64,000 bases of DNA from RBG-16-57-11 sp964503145 (lineage in GTDB: Bacteria; Chloroflexota; Anaerolineae; Anaerolineales; UBA4823). Below the pieces are notes generated by a model, which saw nothing but the letters and a program-made list of their open reading frames with translations, was not told the origin of the DNA and did no database searches. A program made the translations under genes and the position numbers. Location of the stretch: positions 124,001 to 188,000 of the forward strand of contig CAZCYV010000001.1 in assembly GCA_964503145.1 (NCBI GenBank), in the 5' to 3' direction. This document shows, piece after piece, positions 44,971 through 53,200 of the stretch (positions are counted from its first letter, which is position 1; each line of letters opens with the position of its first letter).

Positions 44971-45945
44971 CTAAAGTTCGACCACCGGCGTCATCAGTTC
45001 GTCGATAGCAGCGCGCACTCGCCGGATGCTCTCCGGATGGCGGAGAATGATGACCTCTGCGCCGGATTCGAGCAGGGTTACCGCAGTCATGGTTTCCCAG
45101 TTAATGGCGCGTTTGAGCCAATCGCCCCAGGCCTCTGGCACACCATTGCCCACCTTCGATTCCTTGGTCTTCCAGGCTTCGAAACCCGGCGTGACCAGCA
45201 TGGGGAGCTGAGTCATGGCGTCGCCCTGCAAGGCAGCCAGGCGCAGGCGCTCCATCACCGAATAACCATACTCGATCCCGTATCCCAGGGCGCCCGTGGT
45301 CGGGTCCATCAGGATGCGATCGAGCGGCAGACCCATATCGCTGATCAAGATGTTCAACTGCTTGGCCAGGTTGACATCCATGGGAGTGCGGGCGCTGACC
45401 AGATGCCCATTTGCCATTGCCGTCGCCACGATTGTGCGGTAGTTTTTATCCTCGCAGATGCCCAGCACCAGGCGTTCGCCTTTGGTAGCCTCTGCCACAG
45501 GAACCAGCAAGGCATTGTCCATCTCGGCTTGCCCCGGCCCAAAGACGATCAACGGCAGGCCAGTAGCGCCTAGAACCGCCTTGACCGCCGCCACGGCAGC
45601 TTCAGGGGTGTTCGGGTTGCCATCCTTGTCCGTCAAGCTGAGGGTTATTTGAATCAGATCCGCCCCGGCTTCCTCGCCAGCCTTCGCCCATTTGGCCGGA
45701 TCGTCGATCACCTGGCTCCATTCCTGCAGCAGCAATGGAGACCAGTCATCGGGACGCCGATCGCGAATCTCCAGGCCAACCACCGGGCGATGCGGCATCG
45801 GCGCTTCGAGATGCAGGAAGGGCATCGATTTCTCGCCGCCGACAGTGATGGATCTGGCACGTGTGCCGCCTTCTGCGGGCGTGGCGCCAAAGGTCACTTC
45901 GCGGACGCTTCCAGGCCATTTGTCTTTCAAGATTTCGACAGGCAT
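44971..45945 (-). CDS. acsD: Corrinoid/iron-sulfur protein small subunit (AcsD, delta)
   Basis: The 324-residue protein is a TIM barrel starting MPVEILKDKWPGSVREVTFG and containing DLIQITLSLTDKD, GPGQAEMDNALLVPVAE, and LGYGIEYGYSVMERLRLAALQGD. It pairs with AcsC and covers the cobamide face used in methyl transfer. Its position between the CBS-domain gene and acsC fits the acetyl-CoA pathway operon. Confidence 0.94.
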   Translation of the reverse strand: MPVEILKDKWPGSVREVTFGATPAEGGTRARSITVGGEKSMPFLHLEAPMPHRPVVGLEIRDRRPDDWSPLLLQEWSQVIDDPAKWAKAGEEAGADLIQITLSLTDKDGNPNTPEAAVAAVKAVLGATGLPLIVFGPGQAEMDNALLVPVAEATKGERLVLGICEDKNYRTIVATAMANGHLVSARTPMDVNLAKQLNILISDMGLPLDRILMDPTTGALGYGIEYGYSVMERLRLAALQGDAMTQLPMLVTPGFEAWKTKESKVGNGVPEAWGDWLKRAINWETMTAVTLLESGAEVIILRHPESIRRVRAAIDELMTPVVEL

Positions 45946-46031
45946 ATTTTTCTCTCCATGAAAGGTCAGAGTAGAAACTTTTTGATCCTTGCGGCGGTCC
46001 GGCCGAGCCGAAGACCATTCACTCGCTCATT

Positions 46032-46553
46032 TTACTCCACAGCTTGATTGCGGCGACGCGCCGCATCACGTCTTTGGATGAACGCTTCCAACGGCGACTG
46101 ACGTGCGGCGCGAATTCCCAGGTCTCGCAGTTCCTCCTTCGTGCGAGCGCCCAACAAGCGCAATAAATGCTGATAAGTGATCAACGCCGCGGGGTATTCG
46201 ATGCCGCCGGCATGGTGCATCAGATACAACACTCGCACCTTGCGGTCCAGCATCAATTGCGCGGCTGCCTTGAGCGGGATGTCTGGCGGCGCCTGAGGTA
46301 TCTCATCGCACATGACCTGTTCCGCGGTCAACCCTTCACCACCCTGTCCTGCATAGGCGCGCACCAACTCCTCCTGGCCAACATACCCCAAAGCGTGCCC
46401 GTCAGCCGGGTCCAGCACTACAACTGCCTCCAGAGCGTACTCTAAAAGCAGGCGCGCAACATCGCCAATCGGTGTATCTGGACTGCAAGTCGCCACACCG
46501 ACGGTCATCAGGTCGCGCACCAACTCAGGGTTTGCGCTGTGATTTTCTGACAT
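46032..46553 (-). CDS. CBS-domain protein inside the CODH/ACS operon
   Basis: The 173-residue protein has two CBS motifs (VRDLMTVGVATCSPDTPIGDVARLL and AEQVMCDEIPQAPPDIPLKAAAQLM in pattern, with VVVLD and RVLYLM strands). CBS pairs usually bind AMP, ATP or SAM. The C-terminal 30 residues are basic and helical. The ATG at 46553 is preferred to an upstream in-frame start. Its place between acsB and acsD suggests adenylate-sensing control of the pathway or of carbonyl-corrinoid complex assembly; this is inference, as it is not one of the established pathway enzymes. Confidence 0.8.
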   Translation of the reverse strand: MSENHSANPELVRDLMTVGVATCSPDTPIGDVARLLLEYALEAVVVLDPADGHALGYVGQEELVRAYAGQGGEGLTAEQVMCDEIPQAPPDIPLKAAAQLMLDRKVRVLYLMHHAGGIEYPAALITYQHLLRLLGARTKEELRDLGIRAARQSPLEAFIQRRDAARRRNQAVE

Positions 46554-46578
46554 GCCAAGAGCCCTCTGAGGAGCCGTC

Positions 46579-46622
46579 GGGTATGCCAGACAAGCCAACC
46601 GGTTGATTTGCCTGGCATACCC
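46579..46622 (-). other. Intercistronic hairpin between acsB and the CBS gene
   Basis: GGGTATGCCAG (46579-46589) and CTGGCATACCC (46612-46622) form a perfect 11-bp stem; the 22-base loop contains the palindrome CAACCGGTTG. No T-tract follows on the minus strand, so this is not an intrinsic terminator. It may protect or process the mRNA end of acsB and set different levels for the genes on either side. Confidence 0.6.
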
Positions 46623-46643
46623 AAACGGTCAGGCTCTCCGAGG

Positions 46644-48932
46644 TTAGAACATCGGCTCCATCACCAGAGCCGGATGGTTGTGCTCCTCCAGCCAGGCGAG
46701 CAGTTCTTCGACGGTTGTCACATTGCGCTCGTCGGCGATTTTATCCAGCAGATCTGGGTCGCCCTCGCGTGCCGCTGCAGCCTTAAGCTCTTCGGCCATG
46801 GTCTCTTTGAGGATGCTGCTCATCCACACCACGCGCTTCAGGCCGCCATCTGCAGCAATGAACTTGGGGCTGACCAGGTAGAACTTACCTACACCCATCA
46901 CGCCCGGCGTCTGCAAGCCGCCGCCAGCGATGCCCGCCAGCGTGCTGAAGGTCATCCCGGCTGGCGTCATGCTGGTGTCTTCACGGCTGACCACCATCAC
47001 ACCGTTGGCTTCGGGGATCAGCATGACGATGCACTCGAAACAGCCGCACGCCGTCATCGGGTTTTCCATGATCGAGTACATCGCGACTTCCTGTACCACG
47101 CCATGCGAACCGATCTTGGCATATTCATTGGTGCCGGTCCAATAGCCTTTCACCGGGTCGACGACCTTGCCCAGCTTGATCGGTTGGTTAGGCCCAGTGG
47201 GGTTGATGTTGTACGAGGCTTTGCAGTCCAGCCAGTTGTACGCCCCGCACAGGCCCAGACGCTCCGGACTGACCACGCAGACATGGTTGGGGGCGAAGGA
47301 TTGACACAAGGTGCAGGAATAGAATTCGTCCACCTTGTCATCGGTCAGATCCGCCAGGCGTTTGTTGCGGAAGTCGTAGGCCTCGCGAGCCTTGGCCAGC
47401 CATTCCTGCACCTTCTCTGGATCGGTGTAGATCGTCACCTGGACTTTATCCACGATCGCGCCGAAGTCGGTCTTGAAACGGGCGTGCAGAATCTTGCCGA
47501 AATGCTCCAGGTTGAAACCCTTCTCAGCAGCGGCATTAGAAATACGGATCCAGGCGATGTCGCGCTGACCGATGTGCTGGATGCCCGAAGCGCCATTGAT
47601 AAAGTAGTGGATCTGGCGCTCGAGCACCGGCTCGAAGTCTTGCTGCATCTGCCGCCCGGCCACTTTGACCACAATCCCCATGTCCATGTGGCCCTGGGGT
47701 GGGACATCGCTGAAATCCGGACCGACGACCTCGACCTTGCCATCCACCACTTCATCCAACGGGGCCATGTGCAGGTATTCGAAGCAGCGCGAATACTTGC
47801 CGCCGAATTCGATGCGCATGTCGGCCTTGCGCACCACTTCGCCCTCGAAGGCCGAGCCATACGGCACCGGCACCGGCACATCGGCCACTTTGACCTTGAC
47901 CCCGCGCACCTCGATGCACTTTTGCACCAGGCGCTCGGCGCGCTCCAAATCATCCTTGCCCTCGATCTCATTAAACGGCATGCTGACTACATGCTCATAG
48001 CGCGTGATGCCGGTGGGCAAGATCTCCGGGATCACCGTGTCGGCGATGACCGGAAAGCCGAAGTTGATCGCTCCGGCTGCGGCAGCATATTTCAAATCGT
48101 CCACCTCTCCCAGAGCGAGGACGAAAGCGAAGACGCGCTCTTTGTTATAGAGCAAGATTTCACGCGCCTGCCCGCCCTTCAGGCCGCCAAAGGTCAGCGC
48201 CGAGCGGGTGGCAAAGCCCAGGGCGTAAACAGCGCTGATCGTATCAGTGCCGAAGGGCACGGTATAAGTGTCGTAGCCAAGCTCGACGCCTTCCTCGATC
48301 AACTGGTGGATGATGCTGCGCCCGTTCACGTTGCCCGAGAGGAAGCACAAGATGTTGCGTTTCTGGAGTTCGCGCACGATCTTAACCGCCACCTCGTTGG
48401 ACTTGGCACAGCCTACAATGGCCGCGAAGCCGGGCATACGCCCATCGACGAGTTGGATGCCCCACGAGCGCAACTGGATATCGTCAATCGGACCGTTCAA
48501 ATGTCCATCCAGCCCGCTGCCCCCCCGACCATTGTCCGGGCTGGTGAAGGCCGTGCCGCCAGCAAGCTGGAATCCGGGCATCGGCTCCGGCTGCAAACCA
48601 TAGACAAAACGGATGGCCTCGATGGCCTCAGCGGCGAACAAGGTCGCCATGCCGCAGTCCAGCGTCTCACCCAGATAGGGCGTCCAGTGCTTCTGCGAGG
48701 GGATGGGGTGCAGAAGCTGGCGGGCGCGCTTCAAGACTTCTTCCAACTGGCCCAGCGTTGAGACCTCAATCCCGGTCATGCCCAGGATCACAGGCAGATA
48801 GTAAGCCGTGTTGGGGAAAGCGACTTTGGTATCCGGGCCTTTTTCGGCCAGGGCCTTTTGGAGCAACAACTCCGCTTCAGTGACCAAAGCGTTGGCACCG
48901 CGAATAGCACGAGTAGCGATGTAACGGGACAT
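46644..48932 (-). CDS. acsB: CO-methylating acetyl-CoA synthase (ACS, beta subunit)
   Basis: The 762-residue protein is a bacterial-type ACS. It condenses CO from CODH, a methyl group from AcsCD, and CoA. The A-cluster cysteines are complete: C540, C543, C552 and C562 in the pattern C-x2-C-x8-C-x9-C, and C629-G-C631 for the distal nickel. The 89-residue distance between the two groups equals that in the Moorella enzyme. The N-terminal CODH-contacting domain is present, unlike in archaeal CdhC. It lies 27 bases after cooS. Confidence 0.97.
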   Translation of the reverse strand: MSRYIATRAIRGANALVTEAELLLQKALAEKGPDTKVAFPNTAYYLPVILGMTGIEVSTLGQLEEVLKRARQLLHPIPSQKHWTPYLGETLDCGMATLFAAEAIEAIRFVYGLQPEPMPGFQLAGGTAFTSPDNGRGGSGLDGHLNGPIDDIQLRSWGIQLVDGRMPGFAAIVGCAKSNEVAVKIVRELQKRNILCFLSGNVNGRSIIHQLIEEGVELGYDTYTVPFGTDTISAVYALGFATRSALTFGGLKGGQAREILLYNKERVFAFVLALGEVDDLKYAAAAGAINFGFPVIADTVIPEILPTGITRYEHVVSMPFNEIEGKDDLERAERLVQKCIEVRGVKVKVADVPVPVPYGSAFEGEVVRKADMRIEFGGKYSRCFEYLHMAPLDEVVDGKVEVVGPDFSDVPPQGHMDMGIVVKVAGRQMQQDFEPVLERQIHYFINGASGIQHIGQRDIAWIRISNAAAEKGFNLEHFGKILHARFKTDFGAIVDKVQVTIYTDPEKVQEWLAKAREAYDFRNKRLADLTDDKVDEFYSCTLCQSFAPNHVCVVSPERLGLCGAYNWLDCKASYNINPTGPNQPIKLGKVVDPVKGYWTGTNEYAKIGSHGVVQEVAMYSIMENPMTACGCFECIVMLIPEANGVMVVSREDTSMTPAGMTFSTLAGIAGGGLQTPGVMGVGKFYLVSPKFIAADGGLKRVVWMSSILKETMAEELKAAAAREGDPDLLDKIADERNVTTVEELLAWLEEHNHPALVMEPMF

Positions 48933-48959
48933 AGTGTAACCTCTTCGTCTGTTCGCCGC

Positions 48960-50975
48960 TCAGTCGGCGGCAACACCATACACGGCCTGTCGGCGTTCCA
49001 TCACCGGCAGTTTTTCGACCTCGATCATGCGGGAGTCCCCGCTGCGCCCGAATTTGTTCGGGTCATAGGCTGGCAGCCCCAGGGCGGCGCGTTTCTTGTC
49101 GATATGCGCCAGGGTGCGTTGGATCATTTCGTCTGGATCGGCGATGAATTCCATCTTGCCGCCATAGAGCTTCTCCCAGCCTTCACTGATGTAGCGCAAG
49201 ACGATGTCGCTATCGGCGACGCGATCGGGCATACCGCTGATCGGCGACGAGCCGCCGAAGATAACGTAAACCCCCGAAGCCACACAATATGTGCCGATTG
49301 AGAGCGCCTTCTCGCTCATCCACTCTGGCGCCAGGCCTAGAGCGGGAATCTGATCGATGTCATCGCCCAGGCCGCCTTCTTCCACCATCTGCGTCAACAC
49401 AGTCAGGATACGAGAGTTGTCCACGCACGAGCCCATATGCAGCACTGGCGGGATGCCTACTGTCTCGCAGATCTCACGCAATCCAGGCCCTACTTTCTCC
49501 AGCCCAGCCTCGCCCAGCAACAGCCCCAGCTTGGCGCTGGCAATAGCGCCGCAGCCGGTCTCCACCACCAGCACGTCCTGCTTGAGCAGCTCCTGAGTGA
49601 CGTAGGTGTGCAGGTAATCTTGCTTGCTGCGCGGGTTATTGCAGCCTACAATTGCCGCCACGCCGCGGATGCGCCCGGTCATGATGGCATCATTTAGCGG
49701 CCGGAAAGACGCTCGATACGAGCCGCCGAGCATGTAGTTGATGTACTCATGCGAAAAGCCCGGGATCAGGTCTTCGCGCACTTTAGGGATATGCGTCTTG
49801 CCGCGATTCTTATAGTTGTCGATCGCCGTCTTCAGGATGCTCTTGGCAATGGTCAGCGCCTTGTGCTCATCAAATTCGATATGCACTGCGCCCTTGATGC
49901 GCACCTTGGGCGAGGTGGTAATGATCTTGGTGTGGAAGTTGCCCGCCAGATCGACCAGCGCCTGCATGATGCACTGCACATCCACCACCATCGCCTCCAC
50001 CGCCCCGGTCAGAATCGCCAGTTCCTGATGCAGGAAGTTGCCAGCTGCCGGGATGCCCTGACGCATCAGGATCTCGTTGGCTGTACAGCAAATGCCCGAA
50101 AGATTGATCCCCTTAGCCCCCGCCTTTTGAGCGTATTCGATGATCTCAGGATCCTGTGAAGCCGCCACCACCATCTGACTCAGCGTCGGCTCATGCCCAT
50201 GGACGACAACATTCACCATGTCCTCCTTGAGCACCCCCAGGTTCGCCTGACCAAGAATCGGCGCCGGGGTCCCGAACAGGATATCTGAAATATCGGTGGC
50301 GATCAGGCTGCCGCCCCAGCCATCCGCAACCGCAGTGCGCACCGCATGCTGCAAGATATGCTCCGGATCCTGGTCATCGCCGATGTGCGTGCGATGCAGC
50401 GCCTCCACCACCTCACGATCCACGCCGCGCGGCATCACGCCTTTCTCTCGCCACAGTTCCTGGCGTTTCTTAGGGGCGCGCCGGGTAACCACAATCTCGC
50501 CCTTCTGCTGGCCAAACTGGCTAATATAAAGGTCGGCCAGGTCATTGGCAACCTCGCTGGGCGAACGCCCTTCGATCTTGATCCCATAGAACGCCGCCAC
50601 CGTGCGCAGTTTGGCCACATCGCGGATGATGTAACCCTCGGCTTCGCCATTGGCGACGGCCTTCAAGGTGAAGGCCATATCCCGCCCATGATCCGAGTGC
50701 GCCGCAGAACCGGCGGCAATGGCGCGGATAAAATTGCGCGCCTGGATGGTGTCAATCGTCGCCCCGCATACGCCAGTCTGCCCTTCTTTGGTCAACCGAC
50801 AGGGCCCCATACCGCAGATCTTGCAGCACATGCCCGCGCCGCCGATGTTGCACGGCACCATTTCATCCGCCCGCTGGAACGCCGTGGAAATGCCCAGTTC
50901 ATCGGCGCGGATCAGCATCTGCTGTGCCGCCGGGTCGGCGGTCTGTTCTTCGTAAGTCCGTTTACCTTTGGCCAT
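48960..50975 (-). CDS. acsA: Anaerobic Ni-CO dehydrogenase catalytic subunit (CooS/AcsA)
   Basis: The 671-residue protein reduces CO2 to CO (or oxidises CO) at a NiFe4S4 C-cluster. N-terminal cysteines for the B and D clusters are in CNIGGAGMCCKICGMGPC. C-cluster ligands are visible in VVVHGHEP (His), GICCTANE, VDVQCIMQ, ETGCGAIAS, HMGSCVDNS and TYCVASGVYVIFGG. A GGAGG almost touches the ATG at 50981, but is seven bases from the ATG at 50975, which is preferred. The preceding gene's TGA overlaps this region, so translation is coupled. No cooC nickel-insertion gene is seen in the operon. Confidence 0.97.
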   Translation of the reverse strand: MAKGKRTYEEQTADPAAQQMLIRADELGISTAFQRADEMVPCNIGGAGMCCKICGMGPCRLTKEGQTGVCGATIDTIQARNFIRAIAAGSAAHSDHGRDMAFTLKAVANGEAEGYIIRDVAKLRTVAAFYGIKIEGRSPSEVANDLADLYISQFGQQKGEIVVTRRAPKKRQELWREKGVMPRGVDREVVEALHRTHIGDDQDPEHILQHAVRTAVADGWGGSLIATDISDILFGTPAPILGQANLGVLKEDMVNVVVHGHEPTLSQMVVAASQDPEIIEYAQKAGAKGINLSGICCTANEILMRQGIPAAGNFLHQELAILTGAVEAMVVDVQCIMQALVDLAGNFHTKIITTSPKVRIKGAVHIEFDEHKALTIAKSILKTAIDNYKNRGKTHIPKVREDLIPGFSHEYINYMLGGSYRASFRPLNDAIMTGRIRGVAAIVGCNNPRSKQDYLHTYVTQELLKQDVLVVETGCGAIASAKLGLLLGEAGLEKVGPGLREICETVGIPPVLHMGSCVDNSRILTVLTQMVEEGGLGDDIDQIPALGLAPEWMSEKALSIGTYCVASGVYVIFGGSSPISGMPDRVADSDIVLRYISEGWEKLYGGKMEFIADPDEMIQRTLAHIDKKRAALGLPAYDPNKFGRSGDSRMIEVEKLPVMERRQAVYGVAAD

Positions 50976-50977
50976 TT

Positions 50978-51376
50978 TCATTCCTCCATCTTGCTCTTAA
51001 TCACCCCAAAGCCCGGGCAATTCCACAGCGGTCTGCCCGAATAGCTCACCTTTTGTGCAAAACTGACCACCTGACGGCTGGTCTCGAAAACCTGAGTGTG
51101 ACGAAAATAGGAAGGAGCCTGATCCTTTTGAAGGTACGCCGGCGCGCTGATCTCCTGGGGCAGCATCCATTCTCCCAGGTAACCAGCCTCGCCTAATTTT
51201 CGAGCGAGCTCCTCCTCGCTGACTTTCTCATCATCGTAAGTGACATCGACAATGCGAAAAGCGCTGCTTGCATAGACATCTTCCACGCCGGGGGTTTCGA
51301 GCAAAATGCGCCGCACCTCCAGGACATGGTGATCCCCATACAGAGCAGGAGTATCGAAAGTGACCGTTTTTTTCAT
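50978..51376 (-). CDS. Small HMA-like protein leading the CODH/ACS operon
   Basis: The 132-residue protein is the first gene of the operon. Residues 1-65 resemble a heavy-metal-associated (ferredoxin-like) fold: MKKTVTFDTPALYGDHHVLEVRRIL, TPGVEDVYASSAFRIVDVTYDD, EEELARKLGEAGY (in pieces). The metal-binding CxxC is replaced by PALYGDHH, which has two histidines. The C-terminal half contains one cysteine in LWNCPGFG. A role in handling nickel or in CODH maturation is possible given its place directly before cooS, to which it is translationally coupled, but this is inference. The ATG at 51376 has a purine-rich AGGAGAA upstream. Confidence 0.75.
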   Translation of the reverse strand: MKKTVTFDTPALYGDHHVLEVRRILLETPGVEDVYASSAFRIVDVTYDDEKVSEEELARKLGEAGYLGEWMLPQEISAPAYLQKDQAPSYFRHTQVFETSRQVVSFAQKVSYSGRPLWNCPGFGVIKSKMEE

Positions 51377-51428
51377 TTTTTCTCCTTCCTGCAGAATTTT
51401 GATGTTGATTCTCCGCTTACAAAGAACA

Positions 51429-51467
51429 GCGCCTGGCAAGACGACGCTGCATCGTCGCCCCAGGCGC
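51429..51467 (-). other. Leader hairpin of the CODH/ACS operon
   Basis: GCGCCTGG (51429-51436) pairs with CCAGGCGC (51460-51467), with an inner GACGA/TCGTC stem around CGCTGCA. It lies in the predicted 150-base leader between the promoter and the first gene. No T-tract follows. It shares GCTGCATCGT with the element at 40547-40599, so it may be a dispersed palindrome rather than a dedicated regulator. Confidence 0.55.
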
Positions 51468-51535
51468 CTTTAGGCCATTGGGTGAGCAGATGATCTGAAC
51501 GCATCCTTGCCATAAACACCTCTAAGAACTGCCTC

Positions 51536-51564
51536 ACTATAGCAAACTTAGCCATATATGACAA
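51536..51564 (-). promoter_or_regulatory. Promoter of the CODH/ACS operon
   Basis: On the minus strand TTGTCA (51564-51559) and TATAGT (51541-51536) are 17 bases apart, each matching five of six consensus bases. Transcription would start near 51529, about 150 bases before the first gene. Tandem repeats carrying the same TTTGTCA word lie directly upstream. Confidence 0.65.
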
Positions 51565-51565
51565 G

Positions 51566-51603
51566 TGACAAATATTACATATTTATGACATGACAAATAT
51601 TAC
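51566..51603 (-). promoter_or_regulatory. Tandem repeats upstream of the CODH/ACS promoter
   Basis: TGACAAATATTAC occurs at 51566-51578 and again at 51591-51603, exactly 25 bases apart, with extra TGACA words at 51559 and 51586. On the transcribed strand the unit reads GTAATATTTGTCA followed by TGTCAT or CTTGTCAT. The copies fall at about -37 to -74 from the predicted start, where an activator would bind on one helix face (25 bases is close to 2.4 turns). The second copy overlaps the stop codon of the upstream gene. No known factor is assigned. Confidence 0.6.
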
Positions 51604-53198
51604 GTTTTCGGTATAGATAGGCTGGTTACATCGGGCTTCAGCGCCATCGCGCCGATGTAACGCGAGATGAACTGGGGATCCTGATCCAGATCGACCTGGA
51701 CAGCGCGCGCCGCCAGCGCTTCGCCCAGCGCGAATCCTTCGTCGGAGAGAAACATCGCCGCGCCCAGGCCAGCGCCATTGGCGATCGTCTCTACCCGTTG
51801 CGGATCGACCGGCGGGATCATACCCAAGCCGATGGCCGAATCAACATCGATCTGCCCGCCAAATGAGCCGGTCAGGATCACCCGCTCCAGGTCTTGCGGC
51901 GTCAGTTTCAGGCGGGCCAGCAACGTGTCCACTGCCGCGCGTATGGCGCCCTTGGCTTTTTGGAGCTCCCGGATATCCCACTGATTGAGCGCCAGACGCC
52001 CGTCATCCACCAAGAGAATGCGCCGCCAGCCTTGTTGATCCACCACTACACGCTCGGACATCACCGGCGGGCGGCGGGCGATACGCCCGTTTTCTTCGAT
52101 CACCCCAGCCTTGCGCAGTTCGTGAACCAGGCTGAGCAGCCCCGAGCCAGTGACGCCCACCGGCGGCTCATTGGCGATCGTCTCGAAGTGAAACTGCCCG
52201 TCTTGGATCTTGACCGCTGTGATCGCCCCATCTACCGCACGCGTGCCGCAAGAGATGAACACTCCCTCGAAAGCTGGGCCAGCCGCGGTGGACGCAGTCA
52301 AGATCTCTTTTCCGTCGGTGACCAGCACTTCGCCGTTGGTACCCAAGTCGATCGCCGCCATTGGACCGCTGGGCTGGTCGAAGCGGAAATAGGCCAGACA
52401 GGCCAGCGCATCCGAGCCAACGAACCCGCCGATCAGCGGCGGCAACATCACCTGCGCTCCAGGTGGAAAGATACCCCCCATCAATGAGGCTGCATCACGC
52501 ATTGCCTCTCGCCGCACCGGTTGGAAGGGCTTGGCTGCCAGCGTATCCACCGGCAGCTTCGCCAGCAGATGATGCATGGCCACGTTTCCCACCACCGTCA
52601 CCCGTGTAATGCGGCGCTTGACCCGCTCTGAGAGCTTGAGCGAATCCACCGCCTGGTTGATCGAGGCCAACGCCAGGCGGTGCAACCGCTCGGCGTTCTC
52701 GGCGCTGTGCAGCGCGGCCGAAATGCGCGAAATCACGTCCGCGCCAAAGACGGTCTGCTGGTTCAAGCTGGCCCCGCCGGCGCATACCTCGCCATCATCC
52801 AGAATGGTCAAGAAGGCTGCCACCGTGGTCGAACCCAGGTCGATCGCCAGACCGAGCGGCGCATCGACGCGCTTATAACGCTGGCTGGTGCGGAAGATCT
52901 TGTTCGAATACACCACAATGGGCGCCAGCACGATGCGGGCGTCGCCCTGAAGCCGCGCCCGGCAGGCCAGGCGGTTGTCCAGCGCCAGTTCGCCTGGGGT
53001 GAGGTGCTCTCGCTCGATCTCGTCCGGCGGAGCGACTCCGGCTTCGACCAGCACCTTACATTTGCCACACGTCCCCCGTCCCGCGCACGGTTGTTCCAAC
53101 GGCAGCCCGCTGCGGGCGATCGCCTCGCCGATCACGCCCCCCAGCGGCGCTTCAACCGTCTGGACCTGTTCTCCATACACTACCGTAACTTTGGGCAT
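51600..53198 (-). CDS. Second RACo-like ferredoxin-ASKHA protein
   Basis: The 532-residue protein has an N-terminal [2Fe-2S] domain (C38, C44, C47, C79 in QPCAGRGTCGKC and RLACRA) and an ASKHA ATPase domain (AIDLGSTTVAAFL, VVGNVAMHHLLA, AIDLGTNGEVLVT, ILTGSFGG). It is about 115 residues shorter than the acsV product, lacking most of the middle domain, and resembles activators of corrinoid methyltransferase systems. It is followed by the promoter of the CODH/ACS operon and preceded by the DUF1638 gene at three bases, suggesting a corrinoid-reactivation pair of its own. Confidence 0.88.
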   Translation of the reverse strand: MPKVTVVYGEQVQTVEAPLGGVIGEAIARSGLPLEQPCAGRGTCGKCKVLVEAGVAPPDEIEREHLTPGELALDNRLACRARLQGDARIVLAPIVVYSNKIFRTSQRYKRVDAPLGLAIDLGSTTVAAFLTILDDGEVCAGGASLNQQTVFGADVISRISAALHSAENAERLHRLALASINQAVDSLKLSERVKRRITRVTVVGNVAMHHLLAKLPVDTLAAKPFQPVRREAMRDAASLMGGIFPPGAQVMLPPLIGGFVGSDALACLAYFRFDQPSGPMAAIDLGTNGEVLVTDGKEILTASTAAGPAFEGVFISCGTRAVDGAITAVKIQDGQFHFETIANEPPVGVTGSGLLSLVHELRKAGVIEENGRIARRPPVMSERVVVDQQGWRRILLVDDGRLALNQWDIRELQKAKGAIRAAVDTLLARLKLTPQDLERVILTGSFGGQIDVDSAIGLGMIPPVDPQRVETIANGAGLGAAMFLSDEGFALGEALAARAVQVDLDQDPQFISRYIGAMALKPDVTSLSIPKT

Positions 53199-53200
53199 GG

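Noticed and set aside
46608..48761. A 717-codon open frame on the plus strand
   Set aside because: It lies entirely antisense to acsB, has no family similarity and is rich in His, Gln and Leu, the usual mark of a shadow frame in GC-rich DNA.
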